DNA from: Acidobacteriota bacterium
GTDB taxonomy: Bacteria > Acidobacteriota > Blastocatellia > Pyrinomonadales > Pyrinomonadaceae
Direction: 5' to 3'
Length of the DNA: 64,000 nucleotides
NCBI GenBank assembly: GCA_019639235.1
Contig: JAHBSG010000002.1
Coordinates: forward strand, 62,001 to 126,000
The notes beneath the pieces are model-generated. The model saw nothing but the letters and a program-made list of their open reading frames with translations. It had not been told where the DNA came from and did no database searches. The position numbers and the translations under genes were made by a program. Shown piece after piece: positions 50,416 through 59,873 of the stretch; position 1 is the stretch's first letter; every line of letters begins with the position of its first letter.

Positions 50416-50874
50416 ATGAAGTTGGGCATTTATCTTGAAACCTCCGTTATCGGGGCATATCTCGATAACGAGGATGTGCTTCGGCGCGACCTCACTATCC
50501 GCTGGATGGAGCACGAGCTGCTCGAATACGAAGCCTTTACATCCATTCTGGTGCAACGCGAGCTTGAGCGGCTCGATGAGCCGCACCGCTCGAGCTATCT
50601 CAACCTGATCAAGTTCATTCCGCGGCTTGAGCTGACCGATGAGGCAGCAATTCTTGCCGATGGCTACATCTCACGCGGCATTTTCCACCGCCGATTCATG
50701 GCCGATGCGCTGCACGTAGCACTCGCCTCATATCATAAGATCGATTATCTGGTCACGTGGAATTTTGGCCATATCGCCAACGTCCGCAAGCAGGCGAGGA
50801 TCAAGATGTTCAATGCAGCGGCCGGGTTCTTTTCGCCGACGATAGTGACGCCCGAATTCCTTGTTCACGGCTGA
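50416..50874 (+). CDS. PIN-domain protein (VapC-like), without adjacent antitoxin
   Basis: 152 residues. Acidic sites expected for PIN: IYLETSVIGAYLDNE, VQRELERL and ADALHVALASYHKIDYLVTW NFGHIAN. These fit the DUF/PIN_3 group often annotated as VapC-like. No VapB-like gene precedes it (the upstream gene is the TPR-protease), so it is either a solitary PIN protein or an isolated toxin. Its end overlaps the end of the convergent pgl by 10 bp. Confidence 0.82.
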   Translation: MKLGIYLETSVIGAYLDNEDVLRRDLTIRWMEHELLEYEAFTSILVQRELERLDEPHRSSYLNLIKFIPRLELTDEAAILADGYISRGIFHRRFMADALHVALASYHKIDYLVTWNFGHIANVRKQARIKMFNAAAGFFSPTIVTPEFLVHG

Positions 50875-51589
50875 CCCGCGGCGGCCTTATCCACAAACCA
50901 GATCAGATCGCCGGCAGGGTTTATCTTCTCAGCCGGCAAGCCGCTATCGCCCTCCCGAACTTTGCAAAGCACATCACGCGTTTGTCGGCACCGGTGACCA
51001 GAAACGCAACTGCCGCAGCGGAGTTGAGAGCCGGGAAACGTCAGCGTCAGGCGGTGAGCATCAAACTTCGGCACAAACACCGAGGCAGCGATCTTCTCTT
51101 GTTCGTCAAGGACATCCGTGCCCGGAAAAAGCGATGCGGTGTGGCCATCGGTGCCGAGGCCGAGGAAGACCAGATCGAAGATGGAAAGCCGCTTTCGATG
51201 CCGAAGTGGCCGCGTACCCGCCGGGAGTAATCCGCGGCGGCCGCATCGGGTTCAAGTTCGGTCCGAAATCGGAAGATGTTCCGCTCACGAACTCCTATCG
51301 GTTTTAGAAGCAGCTCATTTGCCGAGCGGAAATTGCTTTCCTCGGACGTTACGGGAACCATCCGCTCATCGCCAAAGAAGAAGTAGATCTTGTCGAGCGG
51401 CAGCGGGTCGTCGGCAAGTATCGCTGCAAGCCTCGCGAACATCAGCTTCGGCGTTGAGCCGCCTGAGAGAACGACGTTAAAGCGGCCGCGTTCACCGATC
51501 GACTTGAGCCCGGATGAGACAAAAAACTCGGCGGCCTTTTCGGCTACCGAGTCGGGATCTTTGCAGATGATGAGTTCACCGCGGGCCAT
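50865..51589 (-). pseudogene. pgl: 6-phosphogluconolactonase, interrupted by frameshifts
   Basis: The 5' part is normal (VVLSGGSTPKLMFARLAAIL; IYFFFGDERMVPVTSEESNF RSANELLL). At about 51180 the frame changes, and the conserved FDLVFLGLGTDGHTASLFPG with DVLDEQEKIAASVFVPKFDA continues in another frame. A second shift near 51033 gives ALNSAAAVAFLVTGADKR and a third near 50975 gives the end LCKVREGDSGLPAEKINPAG DLIWFVDK. The rejoined product has about 240 residues, the family length. It hydrolyses 6-phosphogluconolactone. Either a decaying gene or local sequence errors; three shifts in about 200 bp in an otherwise intact operon is unusual. Confidence 0.85.
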
Positions 51590-51592
51590 TGT

Positions 51593-53296
51593 TCACTCCG
51601 CACCGCTTGCGATATTGCCGATCCGCTTGAGGGCTTCGCTGACGTCTCCGGCGACGTGCAGCCTTATCGCCCGGCGGCCGCGTTCGAAAAGCACATCGAG
51701 GTCGCCGCGTGCCTGCGCCGCTTTCACTATGCCGAACGAATACTTCTGCCCGGGCACGGCGACGTCCGCAGCATCATCGCAGGTCACTTGTACAAAGACG
51801 CCGTTGTTCGCTCCGCCCTTGTATGCCTGGCCGGTGGAGTGGAGAAATCGCGGCCCAAAGCCGAGGCAGGTCGCATTGCCATTCCGGGAAAGAACGGCCT
51901 CGCGGATAAGCTTAAGCGCCGATTCGTTCTCCGGGTTCATATTGATGTAAGCAAGCATGGCGAAATAATCGCCGGTAGAAATTCGGCCGAGATGCCGGCG
52001 AATGGCCTCGCTCAAGGTCGTGGTTGCATCAAGGCCAAGTGCCGCCGCATTCGCATCGTCGCAAAAGAGCGAGATACCGCCGTCGGCAATTTGGGCGGTT
52101 TCGGCGGGAAGCTTGCCCGTCTGCTCAAACTCATCGGTCAGCTTTCGCGTTTCGATCTTGCTCGCCTCAACGTCCGGTTGATCGAAGGGGTTGATGCCCA
52201 TTAAGGCTCCGACTGCCGCGGTCGCGATCTCCCAACGGAAGAACTCCTGCCCGAGGTCCATCCGTTCGCGAAGCGTTATGCAGATGACGGGATGGCCGGC
52301 CGCTTCGATAGCGGCAACATCATCGGCAAAGGCCGCTTCACCATCGAGGGCGATGTAAACAAAGACTCGGTCGGCGCCGTAATTTTCCGGGGTGATCAAA
52401 GGCTCGCGATCCACCGGGATGATGGCCTTTCCGTGCTTGCCGGTGCTCTCGGCGACGAGCTGCTCCATCCACGCACCAAGGTCAAAGATGCCCTTTTCGG
52501 CGATGATGGTCAGCTTGTCGCGGCCCATCTTCCACGCGGTCCCAAGTGCGACGCCGAGCCGAACGCCCGGATTCTGTGAGGCAGGAAGCCGGCATTCTTT
52601 TGCCATTGAGCGTGCCCGCAAAAGGAATTCGGCAACATCAACGCCCATCGCGGCGAGCGGCACCATTCCGAAATCCGAAAGGGCCGAAAAGCGGCCGCCG
52701 ATCTTGGGTTCGCCGTAGAACGTCTTCCAGAAGCCGCTTTCCTCGGCCGCCTTTTGCATCTTCGAACCGGGATCGGTGATGGCAATGAAATGCGACCCGG
52801 CGGCATCGCCGAGTTCCTGCCGTGCACGGTCAAAGAAATAGGCGAAAAAGACGTTCGGTTCGAGAGTCGAGCCCGATTTGCTCGAGACAAAAAAGAGCGT
52901 TTTTGAGATATTGAGCCGGCGGTCGAGCGCGAGCAGCTGTTCGGGGTCGGTCGAATCGAGGATCGAAAGCCGCGGGAAACCGGCACGGCGGCCGAAGGTG
53001 AAACTGAGCACCTCGGGGCACAGCGATGAGCCGCCCATACCGAGCAGAACGATGTCCTCAAAACCGCGTGCCTTCACCTCGGCGGCAAAGCGAGGAAAGC
53101 GGGCGGGGTCGGAAAGCTGCCGTTCGGCGACGTCGAGCCATGCGAGCCAATTGGCCTCGTCGCCGCCGGTCCATAGCGAAGCGTCGCGGTTCCAGAGCCT
53201 CTCGGTGCCGTCCGCTGCGTCCCAGGCGGCAAGCTCGCTCTTGAAAGCCTCTTCAAGCTCGGCCGGGAACCGAAAGCCCATCGGCCCGATACTCAT
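51593..53296 (-). CDS. pgi: Glucose-6-phosphate isomerase, tal-pgi type
   Basis: 567 residues. SIS-domain signatures: IVLLGMGGSSLCPEVLSFTF, LFFVSSKSGSTLEPNVFFAY, IPVDREPLITPENYGADRVF and the C-terminal GNATCLGFGPRFLHSTGQAY KGGANNGVF. This matches the C-terminal half of the bifunctional transaldolase/phosphoglucose isomerase. It interconverts glucose-6-P and fructose-6-P. Overlaps the transaldolase gene by 4 bp. Confidence 0.93.
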   Translation of the reverse strand: MSIGPMGFRFPAELEEAFKSELAAWDAADGTERLWNRDASLWTGGDEANWLAWLDVAERQLSDPARFPRFAAEVKARGFEDIVLLGMGGSSLCPEVLSFTFGRRAGFPRLSILDSTDPEQLLALDRRLNISKTLFFVSSKSGSTLEPNVFFAYFFDRARQELGDAAGSHFIAITDPGSKMQKAAEESGFWKTFYGEPKIGGRFSALSDFGMVPLAAMGVDVAEFLLRARSMAKECRLPASQNPGVRLGVALGTAWKMGRDKLTIIAEKGIFDLGAWMEQLVAESTGKHGKAIIPVDREPLITPENYGADRVFVYIALDGEAAFADDVAAIEAAGHPVICITLRERMDLGQEFFRWEIATAAVGALMGINPFDQPDVEASKIETRKLTDEFEQTGKLPAETAQIADGGISLFCDDANAAALGLDATTTLSEAIRRHLGRISTGDYFAMLAYINMNPENESALKLIREAVLSRNGNATCLGFGPRFLHSTGQAYKGGANNGVFVQVTCDDAADVAVPGQKYSFGIVKAAQARGDLDVLFERGRRAIRLHVAGDVSEALKRIGNIASGAE

Positions 53297-54441
53297 TGCC
53301 TCACCTCGCTCATTGCCGTTTCGACGGCAGCGATCATCTTGTCGAAGGGGTCAACGAAGAGCTTGACCGCCTCGGCGAGAAGCTGATCGGTCGCGGCGTC
53401 GAGCGAGATGCCGGCCGAAGCGAGATCGGCAAGCGTTTGGCGAGCTTCGTCAACGCCCTCGGTCAGCGTTTGAGCGACCGTGCCGTGGTCGCGGAAGGCG
53501 TCCCAGGTCGCGGGCGGAATGGTGTTGACGGTGTCCGGGCCGATAAGTTCATCGATGTAAAGCACGTCGCTGTAGTCTTTGTTCTTGGTACCGGTCGAGG
53601 CCCAGAGGACACGTTGCGGGCGGGCACCCTTTGCCGCGAGGGCTTCCCACGCTTCGCCGGAAAATATCTCAAGGTAAGCCTGATAGGCGAGCTTGGCATT
53701 TGCGACCGCGACGTTTCCGCGAAGGCTTTCGAGCCGCTCTTTTTCGTCGCCTTCGGCCAAGGCGAGTTTTTCCTCTATCTGTTTATCGACGAGGGAATCG
53801 ATCCGCGAGACAAAGAAGCTCGCGACCGAAGCAACGCGGCTGACATCCTCGCCGGCATCGCTTCTGCGTTTCAGACCGGCGACGTAAGCGTGCGCAACGT
53901 CGCGATAGGCGGCCTGCGAGAAAAGAAGCGTGACGTTGATATTGATTCCGTCGGCGATGAGTTGCTCGATGGCGGGAATGCCCTCGGGCGTCGCCGGAAC
54001 TTTGACCATCAGGTTCGGGCGATCGACCATCTGCCACAGCCGGCGGGCCTCGGCGATCGTCTTTTCGGTATCGAACGCGAGATGCGGCGAGACCTCGAGC
54101 GAGACGAACCCATCACCGCCTTCGGTTGCGTCATAAACCTCGCGGAGAATGTCGGCCGCATCCTGAACGTCGCGGACGGCGAGCTTTTCGTAAAGATCGA
54201 CGGCATCTTTCGAGGAGGCGGCGTTTGCCCGGATGAACTCGTCATAGGCGGTGCCGGACGAGACGGCCTTTTCGAAGATGGCCGGGTTCGAGGTGACGCC
54301 TTTCAACCCGTCGTCCTTGACCAGGCGGGCAAGTTCGCCGCTTTCGATGATGTCGCGGCTGATGAAATCGAACCACGGCGATTGGCCAAACTCGGCAAGG
54401 CGAACAAGCGGATTGGCGTTCATTTGCGTCTGAGGATTCAT
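53293..54441 (-). CDS. tal: Transaldolase
   Basis: 382 residues from MNPQTQMNANPLVRLAEFGQ, chosen for GGAG upstream. Class I aldolase features: LVKDDGLKGVTSNPAIFEKA, LMVKVPATPEGIPAIEQLIA (Schiff-base Lys in VKVPAT), VASFFVSRIDSLVD and LWASTGTKNKDYSDVLYIDE. The long form with this C-terminus is the one fused to pgi in other bacteria; here the two are separate overlapping genes. Non-oxidative pentose phosphate pathway. Confidence 0.95.
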   Translation of the reverse strand: MNPQTQMNANPLVRLAEFGQSPWFDFISRDIIESGELARLVKDDGLKGVTSNPAIFEKAVSSGTAYDEFIRANAASSKDAVDLYEKLAVRDVQDAADILREVYDATEGGDGFVSLEVSPHLAFDTEKTIAEARRLWQMVDRPNLMVKVPATPEGIPAIEQLIADGININVTLLFSQAAYRDVAHAYVAGLKRRSDAGEDVSRVASVASFFVSRIDSLVDKQIEEKLALAEGDEKERLESLRGNVAVANAKLAYQAYLEIFSGEAWEALAAKGARPQRVLWASTGTKNKDYSDVLYIDELIGPDTVNTIPPATWDAFRDHGTVAQTLTEGVDEARQTLADLASAGISLDAATDQLLAEAVKLFVDPFDKMIAAVETAMSEVRQ

Positions 54442-54536
54442 TGTAAATATCGCTCCGTTAGATGAATTGCGTTTCAGCCCCGGCATAATTGCCCGCGGGC
54501 CGGCCCGGCGTTTTCGGTATTGCAAAAGGATACAAC

Positions 54537-54565
54537 AAAAAAGGCGAGCGGTTTAGGCCGCTCGC
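54537..54565 (-). terminator. Rho-independent terminator after the sigma/anti-sigma operon
   Basis: GCGAGCGG and CCGCTCGC with loop CCTAAA on the minus strand, then CTTTTTTGTTG. Confidence 0.88.
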
Positions 54566-54607
54566 TAACAGGAGGAAACTCGAACAAATTTTCCTGTAAC
54601 TCGGCGA

Positions 54608-55459
54608 TCAGATGGAATCGCGGCCGCGGAGAGCATCAGAGAGCGCCCGGGCGGTGCTTAAATTTTCAGCTTCCGTCAGATCCGAAACGACAAAGACCGG
54701 CCCGACCGGAGCTACAAAGCTCGCCACCTGCATCCCGCCCTCGCGTTCGGAAACGATGTGCCCGCCGCCATCCGAGGCAAACTTTGCCTTTCCTTCGCGG
54801 TCAAAAAAGACCGAGAGCACGTGCGTGCCGCGGCGAACGATCACGTGGGAGAAACGCTTGCCTTCGAACATGCAGTCGTGTGAATGAAGTATCTCGACAT
54901 CGCTGGCAAAGCTCGCCCGGATCGGCTCGGCAACGGCTTGAGCGGTCTGCTCGGCCGCTTCCGCCATCGGTACATTGCCCGATTCCCACATTGCCAGCTT
55001 CTTGACGGCGCAGTTGTCGTGGCTGCCGAGAGCCTTGGCGGAGGTCTCGGCGAGGAAAGTTGTCAGCGAGGTGTTGGCGTTTGCGACCAATGAACCCGAG
55101 TCGAGCATTCTGAGGCCAACCAAGCCGCCGAATACCATCACCAGAACCACGGCAAATGCAGGGACAAGCATCTTCGCCGAGGTGAAGACGGACGCCCAGC
55201 CGCTGCCCTTTAGCACCTCTTCGCGGAGCCGCGCGTTCATCCGCGTCTCAAACGCCGGCTGGATGGCAAACTCCGGCGAAGCGGCGACGGCCTCGCGCAT
55301 CCGCGAGCGCAAGGCACGGCGGGCGGCGAAGTCCTCGCGGCACTTCGGGCACGATTCCATGTGGCCATAAACACGGAGGTTCGTTTCGACGAGCAGTTCG
55401 TCGCTGAGATACGCCTCCGAAAGTTCTCTGAATTCACTGCACTGCATAACTTTCACCAT
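54608..55459 (-). CDS. Anti-sigma factor with zinc-binding (ZAS-like) N-terminus
   Basis: 283 residues from MVKVMQCSEFRELSEAYLSD, chosen for GGAAG ahead and no overlap with sigma; upstream ATG/TTG starts (55510, 55531) would overlap the sigma gene. HMESCPKCRED gives the HxxxCxxC zinc motif. One membrane helix near residue 105 (FTSAKMLVPAFAVVLVMVFG), then a periplasmic domain with four Cys-containing segments (SHDNCAVKKLAM; LHSHDCMFEGKRFSHVIVRR). It would hold the upstream ECF sigma at the membrane. The extracytoplasmic domain resembles anti-sigma/DUF-like sensory ends but is not recognised. Confidence 0.85.
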   Translation of the reverse strand: MVKVMQCSEFRELSEAYLSDELLVETNLRVYGHMESCPKCREDFAARRALRSRMREAVAASPEFAIQPAFETRMNARLREEVLKGSGWASVFTSAKMLVPAFAVVLVMVFGGLVGLRMLDSGSLVANANTSLTTFLAETSAKALGSHDNCAVKKLAMWESGNVPMAEAAEQTAQAVAEPIRASFASDVEILHSHDCMFEGKRFSHVIVRRGTHVLSVFFDREGKAKFASDGGGHIVSEREGGMQVASFVAPVGPVFVVSDLTEAENLSTARALSDALRGRDSI

Positions 55460-55472
55460 GATCGCTTCCGGA

Positions 55473-56036
55473 TCAAGCTTCGGCCGCTTTAAGTCCTCCG
55501 CCGAAGCCATACTCACGAGCCTGGCCCGCAAGAGTTTGCCGCAGGATACGGCGGCCGCGATAGAGCCGTGACATCACCGTTCCCATCGGGATATCCAAGA
55601 TCGAAGCGATCTCCTTATACGAAAATTCCTCTACGTCCGAAAGCACGACGACGCTCCGGAACGAATCGGGCACATCTTTCAACGCCGCGATTATCGCCTC
55701 ATCGGTCAGGCTTTCGGGCACGGACGGCTCGAACGGAACCGTCTCGGCAAGCCTTTCCTCGGGGTCGTCAACGAGTTTCAGCTTGGTCAGCTTGGCGATG
55801 CGCTTGTAGTTGAGGTTGTACATTATCGTCACAAGCCACGCCCGGCAATTTGTCCCCATCTCATAGCGATGAAAAGACTTAAGTGCTTGAAACATCGTCT
55901 CCTGGACTAGGTCCTCGGCCTCGTCGCGGTTCTTGGTCAGCCAGACGGCAACGCGGTAAAGATCGGGCATATGCGGCATCGCCTCGTCGGCAAACGCCTC
56001 CCATTTTTCTTCCTTGCTGCCCTGAAACCACGCCAT
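55473..56036 (-). CDS. ECF-type RNA polymerase sigma factor
   Basis: 187 residues. Region 2: FADEAMPHMPDLYRVAVWLT KNRDEAEDLVQETMFQALKS FHRYEMGTNCRAWLVTIMYN. Region 4: SLTDEAIIAALKDVPDSFRS VVVLSDVEEFSYKEIASILD IPMGTVMSRLYRGRRILRQT L. This is the RpoE/SigR-like group. Cotranscribed with the anti-sigma gene; target promoters cannot be read from this window. No recognised -35 GGAAC motif before the gene. Confidence 0.94.
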   Translation of the reverse strand: MAWFQGSKEEKWEAFADEAMPHMPDLYRVAVWLTKNRDEAEDLVQETMFQALKSFHRYEMGTNCRAWLVTIMYNLNYKRIAKLTKLKLVDDPEERLAETVPFEPSVPESLTDEAIIAALKDVPDSFRSVVVLSDVEEFSYKEIASILDIPMGTVMSRLYRGRRILRQTLAGQAREYGFGGGLKAAEA

Positions 56037-56260
56037 TGTTCCTGACTACCTCGTGCTCGATCTTGATCGATCAACCTTACTATCATACGGCCCGCAGTCG
56101 CATTTATTCCCATCCCCGCCGAACAGCAACAAACTTTTCTGAGCATTCCTGAAATGGAATACACGATCGACGGTCAGGGATAAATGGCGTTGACGCGGCC
56201 GGGACCATGAGCCGGGGTTGCTCAGGCGGCCGCAATATCGACTCAAACAGGAGAGAAATT

Positions 56261-56983
56261 ATGTATATCAGGAAAGCGATCACCATAGCCTTTGCGGCGG
56301 CAGTCGCGTTTATTGGGACGGGAACCGATGCCTTCGCGGCGAAGGTTCGAAGGGAAGCGAACTTTACGGTCCGCATCGAAAATATTTCAAATGCGGATGG
56401 ATACGAGACCGCCGGCGGAGCGCGTTATCCGTTCGCCCTTTCGCCCGGCTTTTTCATTCTTGACGCAAAGAAAACCGCACTTTTTGCGGCAGGCGAGAAG
56501 GCAAGCGGAGCTCTTGAAGCCCAAGCCGAGGACGGAAATCCGGAGCTTTTCTCAAAGCACTGGCTGACGCGTGTCGGCGGCCTGAAAATCGGCGTATTCA
56601 ACAAGCCGGAGGGCTCAATGATGCCGGCCCCGATCCTTCCCGGGCAAGCGTACCAATTCACTTTCAAGGCCAAAGAGGGGATGAAGCTCAACCTGATCGC
56701 TATGTTCGGACAGTCGAACGATCTGTTCTACGCACCCGAAGCCGCTTTCGAGCTATTCGATAAGGACGGCAACCCGTTCACCGGCGATGTCACTGAGAGC
56801 TTCATGCTTTGGGATGCAGGAACCGAAGTGAATCAGGCACCGGGAGTTGGCGATGAGCAGGCTCCACGGCAAAAAGCGGCCAATACAGGAAAGGCTGAGA
56901 ACGGCCGAGTTGGGAAAGTGGCTGATGGCTTTGTGTATCCGAACACTAGGGACGTGCTGCGGATCACGATTATGGCGAAGTAG
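56261..56983 (+). CDS. Secreted spondin-domain protein
   Basis: 240 residues from MYIRKAITIAFAAAVAFIGT after AGGAGAG. Signal peptide ends near FAA. The rest resembles a bacterial Spondin_N domain: ANFTVRIENISNADGYETAG, RYPFALSPGFFILDAKKTAL FAAGEKASGALEAQAEDGNP ELFSKH, MLWDAGTEVNQAPGVG, QAPRQKAANTGKAENG. Calcium-binding, lectin-like role inferred from eukaryotic spondins. First gene of a three-gene run with HbpS-cupin and SMP-30 genes. Confidence 0.85.
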   Translation: MYIRKAITIAFAAAVAFIGTGTDAFAAKVRREANFTVRIENISNADGYETAGGARYPFALSPGFFILDAKKTALFAAGEKASGALEAQAEDGNPELFSKHWLTRVGGLKIGVFNKPEGSMMPAPILPGQAYQFTFKAKEGMKLNLIAMFGQSNDLFYAPEAAFELFDKDGNPFTGDVTESFMLWDAGTEVNQAPGVGDEQAPRQKAANTGKAENGRVGKVADGFVYPNTRDVLRITIMAK

Positions 56984-57076
56984 TTCACCTTCGAAGATCG
57001 GAGCGAGGACCGAGTGTCCTCGCCCGGTTCGGTCAAGATCAAATGTCCGCCGAAGTGCGGGATTCCGAGGACAGAT

Positions 57077-57937
57077 ATGAAAAGGATAGTTCAATTGGCA
57101 GTGATCATCACGGCCACGCTTTCGCTCGCGGCCGCATCGGCAGCACAGACGTTAGAGAAAAAGGGCCTTACGCTCGAAGGTGCACGTACCGTGATCGCGG
57201 GTGCAAAGGCATACGCAAAAAAGAACAACGCGCCGGGCGGCGTAATTGCCGTAGTTGATGATGGCGGCAATCTCATCGCACTCGAGCGTCTTGACGGAAC
57301 CTTCGCGGCCGGCGCGAACATCTCGATCGGCAAGGCAAAGACCGCGGTGATGTTCAAACGGCCGACAAAGGTCTTTGAAGAGATCATCAAGAACGGCCGA
57401 ACGGCGATGGTCGCTCTGCCCGATTTCACGCCGCTGCAGGGCGGAGTGCCGATCACGATAGACGGCCAGATCGTCGGCGGCGTCGGCGTTTCCGGGGCGG
57501 CATCTGCAGTGCAAGACGAGGAGCTTGCCATTGCGGGAGCGGATGCGGTGGCGAAAGGCACTGCAAAGGCCGTCCGCTTTTTTGACGCGGCATCGGTAAC
57601 AGAGGCCTTCACAAAAGGTGCAGTATTGCTCGGCGATGCGGATGGCGAGAGCTACATGGTGCATGCCAGCCGTCGGGAAAAAGCAGGTGCGAGCGAGGTT
57701 CACGACGCGGACACCGACATCATTTACGTGCTCGAAGGGACGGCGACGATCGTCACCGGCGGGCACTCGGTCGATGCAAAAACGGTCGCACCGGGCGAGC
57801 ATCGCGGCAGCGGGATCGAGGGCGGAGAGACGCGCCAGTTGAAGAAGGGCGATGTACTCATCGTTCCGAACGGCACGCCGCATTGGTTCAAGCAGGTTGA
57901 CGGGGCGTTCCTGTATTACGTAGTTAAAGTGCGTTAG
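57077..57937 (+). CDS. Secreted HbpS/GlcG-like protein fused to a cupin
   Basis: 286 residues from MKRIVQLAVIITATLSLAAA, with GAGGA ahead. The N-terminal half is a GlcG/HbpS (DUF336) domain: GLTLEGARTVIAGAKAYAKK, GGVIAVVDDGGNLIALERLD, TIDGQIVGGVGVSGA. The C-terminal half is a cupin (ASEVHDADTDIIYVLEGTAT; LKKGDVLIVPNGTPHWFKQV) with metal-binding His residues. HbpS-like proteins bind heme or corrinoids; the fused cupin is a less usual arrangement. Exported by the signal peptide. Followed by the SMP-30 gene. Confidence 0.86.
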   Translation: MKRIVQLAVIITATLSLAAASAAQTLEKKGLTLEGARTVIAGAKAYAKKNNAPGGVIAVVDDGGNLIALERLDGTFAAGANISIGKAKTAVMFKRPTKVFEEIIKNGRTAMVALPDFTPLQGGVPITIDGQIVGGVGVSGAASAVQDEELAIAGADAVAKGTAKAVRFFDAASVTEAFTKGAVLLGDADGESYMVHASRREKAGASEVHDADTDIIYVLEGTATIVTGGHSVDAKTVAPGEHRGSGIEGGETRQLKKGDVLIVPNGTPHWFKQVDGAFLYYVVKVR

Positions 57938-57988
57938 CAGGCCGGGGCCCGCAACACCGGCGGGCATCCGGTCAGGGAGAAAAGACAA

Positions 57989-59614
57989 ATGAGATACATA
58001 GTTGGATCGTTGCTGCTGCTCGTGTCGCTGACGGCGACGTACGCACAGGAAGTGCCCACCGGAGATCCGGCCGCAACTCTCGACCTTGCGACAGAGGTTG
58101 GGGTCAAAGCCGTTGCAGGCGTATGGCGTTATAGCGATACCCGGATCATCGAGACAGATTTCTTTGCCGCCGGCGAAGACGGTCAACCGGGAAGCAGAAA
58201 GGTGAAAACCTACGACTACGCCCCGAGGGCCGGCGGGGCGGATTTTGACGATTCGTCGTGGGAGACGATCAAGGCGGCGGACATCTCGAAGCGTCGCGGA
58301 AACGGCCGGATCTCGTTCAACTGGTACAGGATGAACATTACCGTGCCGGAGACGGTCGGCGGTTTCGCGACAAATGGCTCGACGCTGGTTTTCCAAACGG
58401 CGCTCGACGACTACGCAGAGGTCTGGGTGGACGGCGAACTCGTCCGATATCTCGGGCAAAAGGGCGGATCGGTCGTCGCCGGTTGGAATGTGCCTAACCG
58501 TTTGGTCATTGGCCGCAACGTCAGGCCCGGACAGAAAATTCAACTCGCGGTCTTTGGGATCAACGGGCCGATCTCGAATCCGCCGACGAATTTCATCTGG
58601 GTTCGCGAAGCGAAGCTCGAGTTCTACACAGGCAACGGCGAAGGGCCGCGGGCGATAATGCCAAGCGAGGTCAATGTCGAGGTCGTTAGGCTTGACCCTG
58701 CGCTCGACCAGATCGTTGGCCGTAATCCGAAACTTTTCAAGCTTGCCGAGGGGTTCCAGTTCACAGAAGGCCCGGTTTGGACGGATGATGGGCTGCTTTT
58801 CAGCGATCCGAATGCAAACACCATCTACAAGTATTCGAAGGACGGCAAGCTCACCACATTTAAAACGCCGAGCGGCTACTCAGGTATGGACATTGGCGAA
58901 TATCGACAGCCGGGCTCGAACGGCCTCACACTTGACCCGCAGGGGAATCTTGTCGTGAACCAGCATGGCAACCGGCGAATTGTGAGGCTTACGCCCGACG
59001 GCACGGAGACGGTTATCGTTGACCGATACGAAGGCAAGCGGCTGAATTCGCCGAACGACCTCGTTTACCGATCGGACGGCACGCTCTTCTTCACGGACCC
59101 GAACTTTGGGCTTCCAAAGTTTGGTGACGACCCGCGGAAGGAACTTCCACACACGGGCGTTTACTCGCTCTACAAGGGCAATCTGCAGCTGCTGGCGACT
59201 GAATTTACCGGACCGAACGGGATAGCTCTTTCGCCGGATGAGAAATATCTCTACGTCGGCAATTGGGATGACAACAAGAAGACGGTCTATCGCTACGAGC
59301 TGCAGGAGGACGGAACGGTGCGTAACGGCAGGCTCTTTTTTGATCTCACACCGATCAATGGCGAGGATGCAATAGACGGAGTTAAGGTTGACGTTGAAGG
59401 CAATGTGTATGTTTCCGGCCCCGGAGGGCTTCATATCCTATCCCGCGAAGGCAAGCATCTAGGAACGATCGTAACGCCGCAGCATGTGCACAACATGGCG
59501 TGGGGCGACGACGATGGCAAGACGCTTTACCTCGCGGCCCGTACCGGACTTTACCGGATGAGGCTTAACATCGAAGGCGTCAGGCCAACGGCGAGAAAAC
59601 TTTCAATAAAGTAG
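57989..59614 (+). CDS. Secreted SMP-30/gluconolactonase-like protein with N-terminal sandwich domain
   Basis: 541 residues with signal peptide (YIVGSLLLLVSLTATYAQ). Residues ~40-215 resemble a glycoside-hydrolase-type galactose-binding sandwich (SFNWYRMNITVPETVG; FQTALDDYAEVWVDGELVRY). Residues ~240-541 form the SMP-30 propeller (GFQFTEGPVWTDDGLLFSDP, GSNGLTLDPQGNLVVNQHGN, NSPNDLVYRSDGTLFFTDPN, KVDVEGNVYVSGPGGLHILS). Metal-binding Glu and Asn residues are present. Likely hydrolyses a lactone outside the cytoplasm. Confidence 0.92.
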   Translation: MRYIVGSLLLLVSLTATYAQEVPTGDPAATLDLATEVGVKAVAGVWRYSDTRIIETDFFAAGEDGQPGSRKVKTYDYAPRAGGADFDDSSWETIKAADISKRRGNGRISFNWYRMNITVPETVGGFATNGSTLVFQTALDDYAEVWVDGELVRYLGQKGGSVVAGWNVPNRLVIGRNVRPGQKIQLAVFGINGPISNPPTNFIWVREAKLEFYTGNGEGPRAIMPSEVNVEVVRLDPALDQIVGRNPKLFKLAEGFQFTEGPVWTDDGLLFSDPNANTIYKYSKDGKLTTFKTPSGYSGMDIGEYRQPGSNGLTLDPQGNLVVNQHGNRRIVRLTPDGTETVIVDRYEGKRLNSPNDLVYRSDGTLFFTDPNFGLPKFGDDPRKELPHTGVYSLYKGNLQLLATEFTGPNGIALSPDEKYLYVGNWDDNKKTVYRYELQEDGTVRNGRLFFDLTPINGEDAIDGVKVDVEGNVYVSGPGGLHILSREGKHLGTIVTPQHVHNMAWGDDDGKTLYLAARTGLYRMRLNIEGVRPTARKLSIK

Positions 59615-59873
59615 GGCACCAGCAAAGGTGGATAAAGGAACGGCCGGCGAAGCACTGAAAGCTCGTCGGCTTTTTCTATCAGATTCGTGTTCGGAATTGA
59701 ACGTCAGGGCTCAGGGGGCAGCAATTTTTCTTACCGCCGGAGCGGGAAAAATATTGAAGCTACGGGCTGTTTGTATTATGTTTGTGTTACATTGCCAATG
59801 CCGCAGGGACGGCCTTTCGCCCGTTGCCCGCACCGCCGCGGCCAGACCTCATTAATAGGGCAGGAAAAACCAC
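59615..59873. other. Intergenic stretch, no gene seen
   Basis: No convincing ORF or hairpin terminator between the SMP-30 gene and the GltD-like gene; probably carries the promoter of the latter. Confidence 0.4.
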
